Part shown: positions 31,923-37,630 of the stretch, piece after piece | Position numbering within the stretch: position 1 is the first letter of the stretch | Layout: every line of letters starts with the position of its first letter | DNA from: a virus | Reading direction: 5' to 3' (one strand) | Virus record (IMG/VR): IMGVR_UViG_3300045741_000359 | Span: 1-40,098 of that record | DNA: 40,098 nt | The notes under the pieces: model-generated | The model's input: only the letters and a program-made list of their open reading frames with translations | What the model was told of the DNA's origin: nothing | Database searches by the model: none | Made by a program: the position numbers and the translations under genes

Positions 31923-32425
31923 ATGGAATCAAGTGAGGTTTTGTCCGCGATCGCCCGGGAGGATCCGGTGCATCTTGCGGCCCTGTGTCAACTGGAGTTT
32001 GGCGCCGCGGCGCGTGCCTGGCTGGAGACGCGCCGGCCCTACATCTCACCGCGGACGCAGCGCGACTACGACCAATACATCCGAATTCTCGAACCCTTCT
32101 TCGGTGAGATGCGGCTGCCCGAGATCACGACGGATCTGCTGCGTGCGTATCAGCGCATGCGCCAGGCGCGAGGCGCCGGCCCGGTGACCCACGAGACGTC
32201 CGCGCTGCAGCAGATGTTGAAGCGCATTGGCCGCGGCTGCTCGAGAATCCCGAAGTCAGCGAGGAGACGGCGGAATCGATCGCCGGCCACATTTCGCAGG
32301 CCATGAAAAAGAAGTACTCGCACATTCGAATCGAGTATCGCCGAGCGGCGGTTGCAGCGCTCGAACGCAAGCCACCCGAGGCTGTGCAGCGCTTCACGGA
32401 GCCGCATAAACACTGGCCAAAATAA
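31923..32425 (+). pseudogene. Tyrosine integrase remnant with deleted catalytic core
   Basis: From ATG 31923 the first frame encodes a core-binding (SAM-like) domain: ARAWLETRRPYISPRTQRDY, DQYIRILEPFFGEMRLPEIT and LLRAYQRMRQARGAGPVTHE, ending at LQQMLKRIG near 32230. From about 32237 a different frame carries the extreme C terminus of an integrase: LLENPEVSEETAESIAGHIS, QAMKKKYSHIRIEYRRAAV, stopping at TAA 32425. AGHIS and KYSH are the box II His and catalytic Tyr region. The roughly 150-200 residues between (first catalytic Arg, HxLRH) are absent, and the two parts are out of frame. The gene therefore cannot make a working recombinase. It lies next to the tRNA-like attP, as an intact int would. 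Confidence 0.8.
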
Positions 32426-32428
32426 TGC

Positions 32429-32456
32429 TTGACACGAATACACCAAAGTGTACACT
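32429..32456 (+). promoter_or_regulatory. Predicted promoter overlapping a palindrome
   Basis: TTGACA at 32429-32434 is a perfect -35 box; TACACT at 32451-32456 is a reasonable -10 with 16-bp spacing. The -10 lies inside the perfect palindrome AGTGTACACT (32447-32456), a likely operator. The predicted start falls at or next to ATG 32464, so the first transcript may be leaderless. It is the best candidate promoter for the rightward early genes. Confidence 0.65.
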
Positions 32457-32463
32457 ATCTGGC

Positions 32464-32604
32464 ATGGCGACAAAGAAAGCGACCGTCGTGATTCTGAAGC
32501 TAACCTGCGAAGTCTGCGGTCACAAGTGGGAGTCGCGAACGCCGCCGCTTCGCTGCGCCAAATGCAAAACACCATACTGGAACCGGAAGAAAGTTTCAGC
32601 TTGA
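32464..32604 (+). CDS. 46-residue zinc-ribbon microprotein
   Basis: ATG 32464 to TGA 32604 encodes MATKKATVVILKLTCEVCGH, KWESRTPPLRCAKCKTPYWN and a basic end. Two CxxC pairs (TCEVCGH, RCAKCKTPYWN) form a textbook zinc ribbon. The C..CKTPYWN ending is shared with small Zn-ribbon proteins that I recall from bacterial toxin-antitoxin-like or DNA-binding contexts. No ribosome site precedes it; the promoter placement suggests leaderless translation. Confidence 0.75.
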   Translation: MATKKATVVILKLTCEVCGHKWESRTPPLRCAKCKTPYWNRKKVSA

Positions 32605-32614
32605 CAGACACTCC

Positions 32615-32645
32615 GCCGAGGCTGATGATGCTCGGCAATTTATTA
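32615..32645 (+). terminator. Weak hairpin after the Zn-ribbon gene
   Basis: GCCGAG and CTCGGC form a perfect 6-bp stem with a 10-nt loop, followed by AATTTATT. It could act as a weak terminator or attenuator between the leaderless gene and the rest of the early operon. Confidence 0.35.
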
Positions 32646-32696
32646 CGAACGGTGACCGACTTGAGGAAGACGGCAACGAGCAACGGATCGGATCTG

Positions 32697-32753
32697 ACGA
32701 GCAACGGCCTCATAATCCGTAGGTCGTTGGTTCGAGTCCAACCGCCGCCACCA
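32697..32753 (+). other. Probable attP: 3' half of a tRNA-Met(CAT) gene
   Basis: From 32699 the sequence reads as the 3' part of a tRNA: D-stem strand GAGC, anticodon arm ACGGC-CTCATAA-TCCGT (anticodon CAT at 32711-32713), a 5-nt variable loop, T arm GTTGG-TTCGAGT-CCAAC, acceptor strand CGCCGCC, discriminator A and an encoded CCA ending at 32753. No matching acceptor or D-arm 5' strand exists upstream, so this is not a whole tRNA. Phage attP sites typically copy exactly this 3' portion so the host tRNA stays intact after integration. An 11-bp direct repeat ACGAGCAACGG (32676-32686 and 32697-32707) flanks it and could be integrase-bound. Confidence 0.78.
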
Positions 32754-32764
32754 CAAGTCGGTCG

Positions 32765-32784
32765 CCGTAGCTAAGGAGCTACGG
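32765..32784 (+). promoter_or_regulatory. Ribosome-site-sequestering hairpin before the 32785 gene
   Basis: CCGTAGCT-AAGG-AGCTACGG is a perfect 8-bp stem with a tetraloop, ending one base before ATG 32785. The Shine-Dalgarno AAGGAG spans loop and 3' stem, so folding would hide it in part. This looks like a translational control element. Confidence 0.65.
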
Positions 32785-33102
32785 ATGACTGCACTTACCC
32801 CGCACAGTGAAGTTACAACCAACGGGCACACTCCCGGCCCATGGACAAACGTCTTCTTCGACGAAGGCGAGACCACCGACATCTTCGCCGGCCATGAAGG
32901 CGAACTGCTCGCCACTGCTTATCCACTCAACCGTACCGCCGGCAGCCCACTCCAGAATGCGCGGCTGATCGCAGCTGCTCCCGAGATGTTCGAGCTGCTG
33001 CATGAGTTCGCCGCCATTCTCAAAAGCGGCTGCCCCATCATGCCGGAAGTTTTTGACCAGATCACTAACGACCTGGTCGCCAAAGCGCGAGGCCGCCGAT
33101 GA
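32785..33102 (+). CDS. Small conserved early phage protein (PGPW / NARLIAAAP type)
   Basis: The 105-residue product has HTPGPWTNVFFDEGETTDIF at the start and SPLQNARLIAAAPEMFELLH in the second half. The TPGPW ... NARLIAAAPE arrangement is very common in small early proteins of phages and prophages, with no established function. AAGGAG lies in a hairpin just before the ATG. Its stop region overlaps the next start by four bases (ATGA). Confidence 0.7.
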   Translation: MTALTPHSEVTTNGHTPGPWTNVFFDEGETTDIFAGHEGELLATAYPLNRTAGSPLQNARLIAAAPEMFELLHEFAAILKSGCPIMPEVFDQITNDLVAKARGRR

Positions 33103-33428
33103 ACCAGGCCTCCTTTAGCTTCTTCAACCCGATCGATCAGGCTCTGGCAGTCCCCGTCGCCAGACGCAGCGATCCCGAGCCGTCACACTCCGCCGCACGG
33201 GAGATGACGAGCTCGGGCCGCCGCGAAGGTCAGCTTCAGGGCGTGCTCGCGCTGGTGCGCAAGTATCCGCTCAGCACGTCCCTGGAGCTCGCCAGTCGTT
33301 CGCAGTTCGATCGCTACGTCATCGCGCGCCGGCTGCCCGAGCTCGAGCGCGCTCACCTGGTCACCAAGCGCAGCGTGCGCCAATGCACCGTCGGCAATCG
33401 GCCGGCCACAACCTGGGAGGCGCTCTGA
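33099..33428 (+). CDS. Winged-helix DNA-binding protein
   Basis: The 109-residue product carries RRSDPEPSHSAAREMTSSGR followed by a winged-helix core: LQGVLALVRKYPLSTSLELA (helices 1 and 2), SRSQFDRYVIARRLPELERA (recognition helix), HLVTKRSVRQCTVGNRPATT (wing). I recognise this organisation from small phage proteins with a DPETSH..AA start that are annotated as helix-turn-helix regulators. It may regulate early genes. It is coupled to the next gene by a TGATG-type overlap. Confidence 0.72.
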   Translation: MNQASFSFFNPIDQALAVPVARRSDPEPSHSAAREMTSSGRREGQLQGVLALVRKYPLSTSLELASRSQFDRYVIARRLPELERAHLVTKRSVRQCTVGNRPATTWEAL

Positions 33429-33601
33429 TGATGTGCTGGGAAGAGTGGCAGCAGGACATCGAAGCACGCGAAAAGCTGGCTGTCGACTGCGAACCGCCGA
33501 TCAGTTATTGGAGCATCGCAGCCTTCTGCTTCATCGTCACAATCCCGCTGTGGGCAGTCGTCGTCCGCGACGTGTTCCTGCCCTGGTGGAGGTCGCAATG
33601 A
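33428..33601 (+). CDS. Small single-span membrane protein
   Basis: ATG 33428 (GGAGG upstream, TGATG overlap) gives 57 residues: an acidic N terminus (CWEEWQQDIEAREKLAVDCE) and one membrane helix (ISYWSIAAFCFIVTIPLWAV). Translation coupling on both sides supports it. Function unknown; small membrane proteins in early regions often mediate exclusion or host takeover. Confidence 0.55.
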   Translation: MMCWEEWQQDIEAREKLAVDCEPPISYWSIAAFCFIVTIPLWAVVVRDVFLPWWRSQ

Positions 33602-33684
33602 CTATCAGCATGCTGCAAGCAGTGATCGTCGTGCTTTGCATGGCGGCGTTGATCGTTGGCTGGCACTTGATGAGGAACCTATGA
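33598..33684 (+). CDS. 28-residue membrane microprotein
   Basis: ATG 33598 overlaps the previous stop (ATGA) with GGAGG 7 bp upstream, and its TGA at 33684 overlaps the next start (ATGA). The peptide MTISMLQAVIVVLCMAALIV plus GWHLMRNL is one membrane helix. The tight coupling on both sides argues that it is translated. Confidence 0.55.
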   Translation: MTISMLQAVIVVLCMAALIVGWHLMRNL

Positions 33685-33848
33685 ACGAAGCCTTCGAGTG
33701 CCGCAATTGTTTCCACATCGGTTCGCTCGACTCGCACCTCAGATGCGAGCGCTGCGGATCCGATTCCGTAATTCCACAACAAGTGTTCCGCGGCGACACC
33801 TTCTCGCACCTCGAGGAGTTGGTCGTCAGAGCACTTGCACGCAACTGA
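33681..33848 (+). CDS. 55-residue zinc-ribbon protein
   Basis: From ATG 33681 the product reads NEAFECRNCFHIGSLDSHLR, then CERCGSDSVIPQQVF. Two CxxC pairs with a 14-residue spacing make a zinc ribbon; the C-terminal helix is FSHLEELVVRALAR. It overlaps the upstream microprotein by four bases and is followed 12 bp later by the ERF gene. Function unknown. Confidence 0.7.
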   Translation: MNEAFECRNCFHIGSLDSHLRCERCGSDSVIPQQVFRGDTFSHLEELVVRALARN

Positions 33849-33860
33849 CTTGAGGAGAAT

Positions 33861-34901
33861 ATGACACCAAAACAAACTGCTCCCGAAGTACCGGCGCCGG
33901 CTACGGCACCGTCACCTCTCAACCTCTATCAGCGCTGGCGCAATGTCCTGGCCGACATCGAATCGATCGAGAAGAGCGGCCGGAACAAAGACCAGAACTA
34001 CACCTTCATGCGCTCAGCCGATGTGCTGTTGACGCTGCGCGCTCTGTTCGCCAAGCACGGCCTGGTGCTGAAGGCGAACCCCAACGTCGCCAACGTCGAC
34101 GACTCCGAGTACACCACCAAGAACGGCGCACACATGCACTGCGTTCGCCTGGAGATGCACTACGAGCTGATAAACGTCGATGTGCCCGACGATCGCTGTG
34201 AGCTGATCGGGATCGGCGACGCAGCCGACTCGAGCGACAAGGCAATCAACAAGTCGCGCACCAGCGCGCTGAAGTTCACGTTGCGCGACAATTTCCTGAT
34301 CGACGACCAGGAGTCCGCGAAGATCGATGCGGACAACGCAACCCATGAACGCGAAAGCCGGCAGCAGCGCTTCGATCGCAGCGAGCGCAAGGACGAAGTG
34401 TCCCGTCGTTTCGCCGGCGTCATCACCGACTGCTCCGAGGGCGGCGGCAAAAGCGAGCAGCGCTTCAAGTGGATCCTGCTGAACAATGTCGCCGAGCGGC
34501 TGTACTCGTTCGACGAGGATCGCTTCGACGAGCTCATGCCCGGGAAGCGGATCGCCGCAGTCTGTACGCAGCGCGCCGGCAAACAAGGGCGGCCGTTTTG
34601 GGTGATCAGAGAGGTGACGGCCGAACAGCCGCTCACTCCGCAGCCACCGGAGACCCCTGTTGGCACGATCGGCAGCATCCTGCAGCGGCTCTTCCCCAAC
34701 GGCAAAGAGACGGCCCGGCGGCGCCTGGTCGAGGAAGCTCTGAAGGACTCGCCGCCGTCGTTCCACTTGCCGATCCTGCAATCGTTCGAGCGTCGCATGT
34801 TGGCTGAGCGGCCGAGCAGTGAGCTCGGAGTGCTGGCCCTGCTCGACATCGCCAAGGAAGAGGCGGTGAACATGGAGGAGGCTGGCAATGGCAACTACTA
34901 G
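33861..34901 (+). CDS. erf: ERF-family single-strand annealing recombinase
   Basis: The 346-residue protein matches ERF: LNLYQRWRNVLADIESIEKS, GRNKDQNYTFMRSADVLLTL, RALFAKHGLVLKANPNVANV, and the family core GDAADSSDKAINKSRTSALK followed by FTLRDNFLI. ERF proteins anneal complementary single strands and promote phage recombination, often to circularise or concatemerise genomes. The C-terminal half (about 180-346) adds a small beta domain (FKWILLNNVAERLYSFDEDR) and a helical tail, longer than the P22 protein. GAGGAG lies before ATG 33861. The stop overlaps the next gene by 14 bp. Confidence 0.85.
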   Translation: MTPKQTAPEVPAPATAPSPLNLYQRWRNVLADIESIEKSGRNKDQNYTFMRSADVLLTLRALFAKHGLVLKANPNVANVDDSEYTTKNGAHMHCVRLEMHYELINVDVPDDRCELIGIGDAADSSDKAINKSRTSALKFTLRDNFLIDDQESAKIDADNATHERESRQQRFDRSERKDEVSRRFAGVITDCSEGGGKSEQRFKWILLNNVAERLYSFDEDRFDELMPGKRIAAVCTQRAGKQGRPFWVIREVTAEQPLTPQPPETPVGTIGSILQRLFPNGKETARRRLVEEALKDSPPSFHLPILQSFERRMLAERPSSELGVLALLDIAKEEAVNMEEAGNGNY

Positions 34902-35547
34902 CCTCCAGCTTCCGCCGGATCTGCAACGCGAGACCGGCGCCCTGCAACGTCAAGTCGGCAGCATCAAGGTCGTGGATGCTGACACCTACACCTTGGCGAT
35001 CGAGATAGGTCGCCAGGTGAAACAACGCATCAAGGTGGTGAAGGAGTTCTTCGCCCCCATGAAGCGCCGGGCCGACGAGGCGAAGCGCGCCATTCTCGAT
35101 GCTGAGCAGACCGCATTAATCCCGCTCGAGCAGGCCTCTGAATACCTGAACGTCGAGGCCACACGCTATCGCGTCGAGCAGGAGCGGATTGCGCGACAGC
35201 AGCGCGAAGCAGCTCAGGAACTCGAGCGCCAGCGCATTGCAAAGCAGCGCGCAGACGAAGCAGCCGCGGCCGCCGCACAGGGCAAGGCCAAGCTTGCTGC
35301 TGCGATCCAGGCCGCTCCGATCGACACGCCGGTCGTCGACCTACCGCCATCGAGGTCGTTGCCCACAGTGAGCGGAATCAGGAAACAGATGTATTGGAAG
35401 TTCGAGATCACCGATCCCGACCAGGTGCCGCGGGAGTGGTGTGCGCCTGACACCAAGCGGATCGGCGAGCACGTCCGCGACATGAAGGAGAAGGCGATCG
35501 ATCAGATCCCGGGCGTGCGCGTGTACCACGACGACAAAACTTTCTGA
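34888..35547 (+). CDS. Coiled-coil partner of the recombinase
   Basis: The 219-residue protein starts inside the ERF 3' end. It has a helical N-terminal part (DADTYTLAIEIGRQVKQRIK, EFFAPMKRRADEAKRAILDA), a long Arg/Gln/Ala coiled coil (YRVEQERIARQQREAAQELE), a Pro-rich hinge and a C-terminal globular domain: KQMYWKFEITDPDQVPREWC, then DTKRIGEHVRDMKEKAIDQI and PGVRVY. The W-FEITD...VP-E...PD...I...V ending recurs in phage proteins encoded beside Erf or RecT-type recombinases, so a replication or recombination accessory role is likely. Confidence 0.7.
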   Translation: MATTSLQLPPDLQRETGALQRQVGSIKVVDADTYTLAIEIGRQVKQRIKVVKEFFAPMKRRADEAKRAILDAEQTALIPLEQASEYLNVEATRYRVEQERIARQQREAAQELERQRIAKQRADEAAAAAAQGKAKLAAAIQAAPIDTPVVDLPPSRSLPTVSGIRKQMYWKFEITDPDQVPREWCAPDTKRIGEHVRDMKEKAIDQIPGVRVYHDDKTF

Positions 35548-35556
35548 GGAGGCAGC

Positions 35557-35787
35557 ATGGAAATGAAGGAAATCAAATCGAGCGCCATTCGGCGCATCGG
35601 CCACGATCCTGAGACCAACACGCTCGCGGTCGAGTTCCATGGCGGGACGCTTTACCACTTCGACAACGTCACCGCCAACGAGCACAGCGCTCTGCTCGCA
35701 TCGCCTTCTATCGGCAGGCACTTCACAAACCATTTCGGAAAACGAGTTGGCAAGAAACAAGAGCCATCGAGTTCCAGGCGTGAATAG
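35557..35787 (+). CDS. KTSC-domain protein
   Basis: The 76-residue product is a nearly complete KTSC domain: EIKSSAIRRIGHDPETNTLA, VEFHGGTLYHFDNVTANEHS, LLASPSIGRHFTNHF, plus a Lys/Ser-rich tail. KTSC domains pair with nucleic-acid enzymes in some phages, but their function is unknown. GAGGAGG precedes ATG 35557. The late gene at 4776-5831 carries a second, divergent copy. Confidence 0.75.
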   Translation: MEMKEIKSSAIRRIGHDPETNTLAVEFHGGTLYHFDNVTANEHSALLASPSIGRHFTNHFGKRVGKKQEPSSSRRE

Positions 35788-35849
35788 AGCAGCGCGCCTG
35801 GCTGAGCCCCCTCTCCTCTGTGCGGGGAAAACATGGATGGAGAGGGGGC
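35774..35849 (+). other. Two adjacent hairpins in the gap after the KTSC gene
   Basis: CCAGGCG/CGCCTGG (35774-35780, 35795-35801) and GCCCCCTCTCC/GGAGAGGGGGC (35806-35816, 35839-35849) form consecutive stems of 7 and 11 bp around and after the KTSC stop. No U tract follows either. The rest of the 280-bp gap to the methyltransferase contains an open frame (35833-36066) without protein-like character and no clear gene. Confidence 0.6.
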
Positions 35850-36067
35850 ACTGAAGAGGGCGTCGCGTCGTAGGCCAGCCCGTTGCTGTGGCTTCTGGAG
35901 CGTTCGCCATATCAGGCAGCAATTCCGCATAGCGTGGCGAGTTCTTATAGGTCGCTATGATGCTCTGAACTGGGAAGAAAAAAGCGGCGAGTCTTCTGCA
36001 TTCAATTACCGCGACTGTCGTGATCCTCGATGGCTACGCGCTAACAAGATGGCGGGAGGTGAGTGAC

Positions 36068-37360
36068 GTGGAACTGCCCCAACTGACGCATGGAAGTTTG
36101 TTCGCGGGGATTGGCGGATTTGACGTTGGTTTTGAGAAGGCGGGATTTCGCACGATCTGGCAGGTGGAAAAAGAGCCGTTCTGCATCGCGGTTTTGAAGA
36201 CGAGATTTCCGAATACGGAGCGTTATTACGATGTCCTCAAGTGCGGTCAGAAAAGAGTCCACAAACTCGCTGCAGTTGATGTTGTTACCGCTGGATTCCC
36301 CTGCCAGGACTTGTCTGTGGCCGGAAAACGAGCAGGATTGGGCGGCGCTCAAAGCGGCCTGTTCTGGCAAGTTGTCCGAATCTTGGGAGAGCTTAGGCCG
36401 ACTTGGTTTGTTCTCGAAAACGTGCCCGGCCTCTTTTCTTCGGCTAACGGAAACGATTTCCGAATCGTCCTCAAATCCTTGGATGAACTCGGTTATGGTC
36501 TGGCGGGGCGTGTGCTTGACTCGCAGTACTTCGGAGTCGCCCAGAGACGCAGACGTGTGTTCATTGTCGGATGTTTTGGAGAGCCATGTCCCCAAGAGGT
36601 TCTTTTTGAGTCCGAGGGCGGCGCAGGGGATTTTGCGGAGGGCGGAGAAACGGGGCAGGGAATTGCCGTCCCGCTTACAAGCGGCGTTGGAGTCACTAGC
36701 AACGCGCCGGGGCGGCGACACGAAGACGATTACAACCTCGCCGTGCTCGAATCCGGCCAAGCCAATGCTTCCGTTGGCATCGACCAAGTGCCAAACCTCA
36801 CCTGCCTGCACGAAGCCCCAATCATCGCTGGGCCACCTGGAGGAAGTTCCCGCAGTGGAGGATTCCAGCCGAACGCAGAGCAAGCTGCCGAAGGACATCT
36901 CATTGCAACCGCTCTCAGTGCCAGCGCAGGACATCACGGCCACAGCAGCCCAAGGGGAGATGGATCAGACAATCTTGTTTCCCATCATGCCGATGAACAG
37001 CGGGAAAGACTACAAGGCGTTCGCGGCGGAGAAATCGCAGCCGATCATGGCAGCGGGGCAGACTCATGGGAACCAAGGCGGGGACGTGATAGTGACGCCG
37101 TCAGTTTCGCAGAGAACCAGCGCGGAGAGCTCAGAACCAGCCGAATCGCTCCCCAACTCAGCGCCGGCCGCGGAAAACCCGGAAGCGGATACTCAGCAAC
37201 TCTCTGTTCGCCGGCTGACGCCCACCGAGTGCGAGACTTTGCAGAGCTTCCCCAAGGGCTGGACAGTGCCAGATACCGAGCATTGGGAAACGCGGTCACG
37301 GCGAACGTCGCGGAATGGATAGGGCGCAGAATCGTAGAAGCACATCGGGGAGGACTGTAG
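36068..37360 (+). CDS. DNA (cytosine-5-)-methyltransferase, frame-disturbed TRD region
   Basis: From GTG 36068 (GGGAGGTGA upstream) the frame is open for 430 residues. It shows the C5-MTase motifs: I (GSLFAGIGGFDVGF, residue 9 on), IV (TAGFPCQDLS with catalytic Cys79), VI (VLENVPG, Glu117), VIII (GVAQRRRRVFIVG) and X (SARYRALGNAVTANVAEWIG) near the C terminus. It would methylate cytosines of phage DNA against restriction. The region between about 36975 and 37262 lacks family character in this frame, while the next frame there reads FPIMPMNSGKDYKA and SVRRLTPTECETLQSFPKGW, the expected target-recognition region and motif IX. So the full enzyme needs a frame change out and back, or carries two compensating indels. 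Confidence 0.8.
   Translation: MELPQLTHGSLFAGIGGFDVGFEKAGFRTIWQVEKEPFCIAVLKTRFPNTERYYDVLKCGQKRVHKLAAVDVVTAGFPCQDLSVAGKRAGLGGAQSGLFWQVVRILGELRPTWFVLENVPGLFSSANGNDFRIVLKSLDELGYGLAGRVLDSQYFGVAQRRRRVFIVGCFGEPCPQEVLFESEGGAGDFAEGGETGQGIAVPLTSGVGVTSNAPGRRHEDDYNLAVLESGQANASVGIDQVPNLTCLHEAPIIAGPPGGSSRSGGFQPNAEQAAEGHLIATALSASAGHHGHSSPRGDGSDNLVSHHADEQRERLQGVRGGEIAADHGSGADSWEPRRGRDSDAVSFAENQRGELRTSRIAPQLSAGRGKPGSGYSATLCSPADAHRVRDFAELPQGLDSARYRALGNAVTANVAEWIGRRIVEAHRGGL
36231..37322 (+). CDS. Overlapping ORF in a second frame of the methyltransferase gene
   Basis: This 363-codon frame runs through the methyltransferase gene at +1. Its middle reads SDVLESHVPKRFFLSPRAAQ followed by GILRRAEKRGRELPSRLQAA, a phrase I recognise from phage proteins or fragments that accompany C5-MTases, so this frame may be expressed on its own (overprinting). 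Its last third (36975-37262) carries the MTase target-recognition region and motif IX and is more likely part of the enzyme. No strong ribosome site precedes the ATG at 36231. Confidence 0.4.
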   Translation: MSSSAVRKESTNSLQLMLLPLDSPARTCLWPENEQDWAALKAACSGKLSESWESLGRLGLFSKTCPASFLRLTETISESSSNPWMNSVMVWRGVCLTRSTSESPRDADVCSLSDVLESHVPKRFFLSPRAAQGILRRAEKRGRELPSRLQAALESLATRRGGDTKTITTSPCSNPAKPMLPLASTKCQTSPACTKPQSSLGHLEEVPAVEDSSRTQSKLPKDISLQPLSVPAQDITATAAQGEMDQTILFPIMPMNSGKDYKAFAAEKSQPIMAAGQTHGNQGGDVIVTPSVSQRTSAESSEPAESLPNSAPAAENPEADTQQLSVRRLTPTECETLQSFPKGWTVPDTEHWETRSRRTSRNG

Positions 37361-37362
37361 AC

Positions 37363-37461
37363 GTGGAACTGAGCAATAATGAGATTGCCTTGATAATGGC
37401 TACGTGGTGCCTGATTCTAACAGCGATATTGGCGCTCTGTGCATGGAAGTGTAAGCCGTGA
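37363..37461 (+). CDS. 32-residue membrane microprotein
   Basis: GTG 37363 follows the methyltransferase stop with GGGGAGGA about 10 bp upstream. The peptide reads MELSNNEIALIMATWCLILT, AILALCAWKCKP: a single membrane helix. Its TGA overlaps the next GTG as GTGA. Its start context repeats exactly at 37624-37641. Confidence 0.5.
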   Translation: MELSNNEIALIMATWCLILTAILALCAWKCKP

Positions 37462-37628
37462 AACGCTACCGGGAATTGTGCAACTCGAATTGCGTTAATT
37501 GTGGGGCTTGGCTATGTGTGATGTCGGCCCAAGCTACCTATACGGGCACAATTTCATGTCCGAAGTGTGGCGCTGAGAATAAATTCATTGACTCATGCCA
37601 CCCACTGACGAACCGGAAGGAAGTGTAG
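37458..37628 (+). CDS. 56-residue zinc-ribbon protein
   Basis: GTG 37458 (GTGA overlap) encodes KRYRELCNSNCVNCGAWLCV, then YTGTISCPKCGAENKFIDSC. CVNCG and CPKCG form a clear zinc ribbon of the kind found in small Com-like and transcription-factor-like phage proteins. Com of phage Mu is a short Zn-finger translational activator of the mom DNA-modification gene. The position just after a DNA methyltransferase makes that analogy tempting but unproven. Confidence 0.65.
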   Translation: MKRYRELCNSNCVNCGAWLCVMSAQATYTGTISCPKCGAENKFIDSCHPLTNRKEV

Positions 37629-37630
37629 AC

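Noticed and set aside
32672-32753. Complete functional tRNA-Met gene
   Set aside because: No 5' acceptor strand or D-arm pairing could be found at the right distance; only the 3' half is tRNA-like.
32643-32915. Minus-strand ORF containing RRLDSNQRPTDYEAVA
   Set aside because: This is the well-known spurious peptide read from the antisense of a tRNA 3' end; it instead supports the attP call.
35833-36066. 77-codon ORF before the methyltransferase
   Set aside because: It begins inside an RNA hairpin, lacks a convincing ribosome site and is not protein-like; treated as part of the intergenic region.
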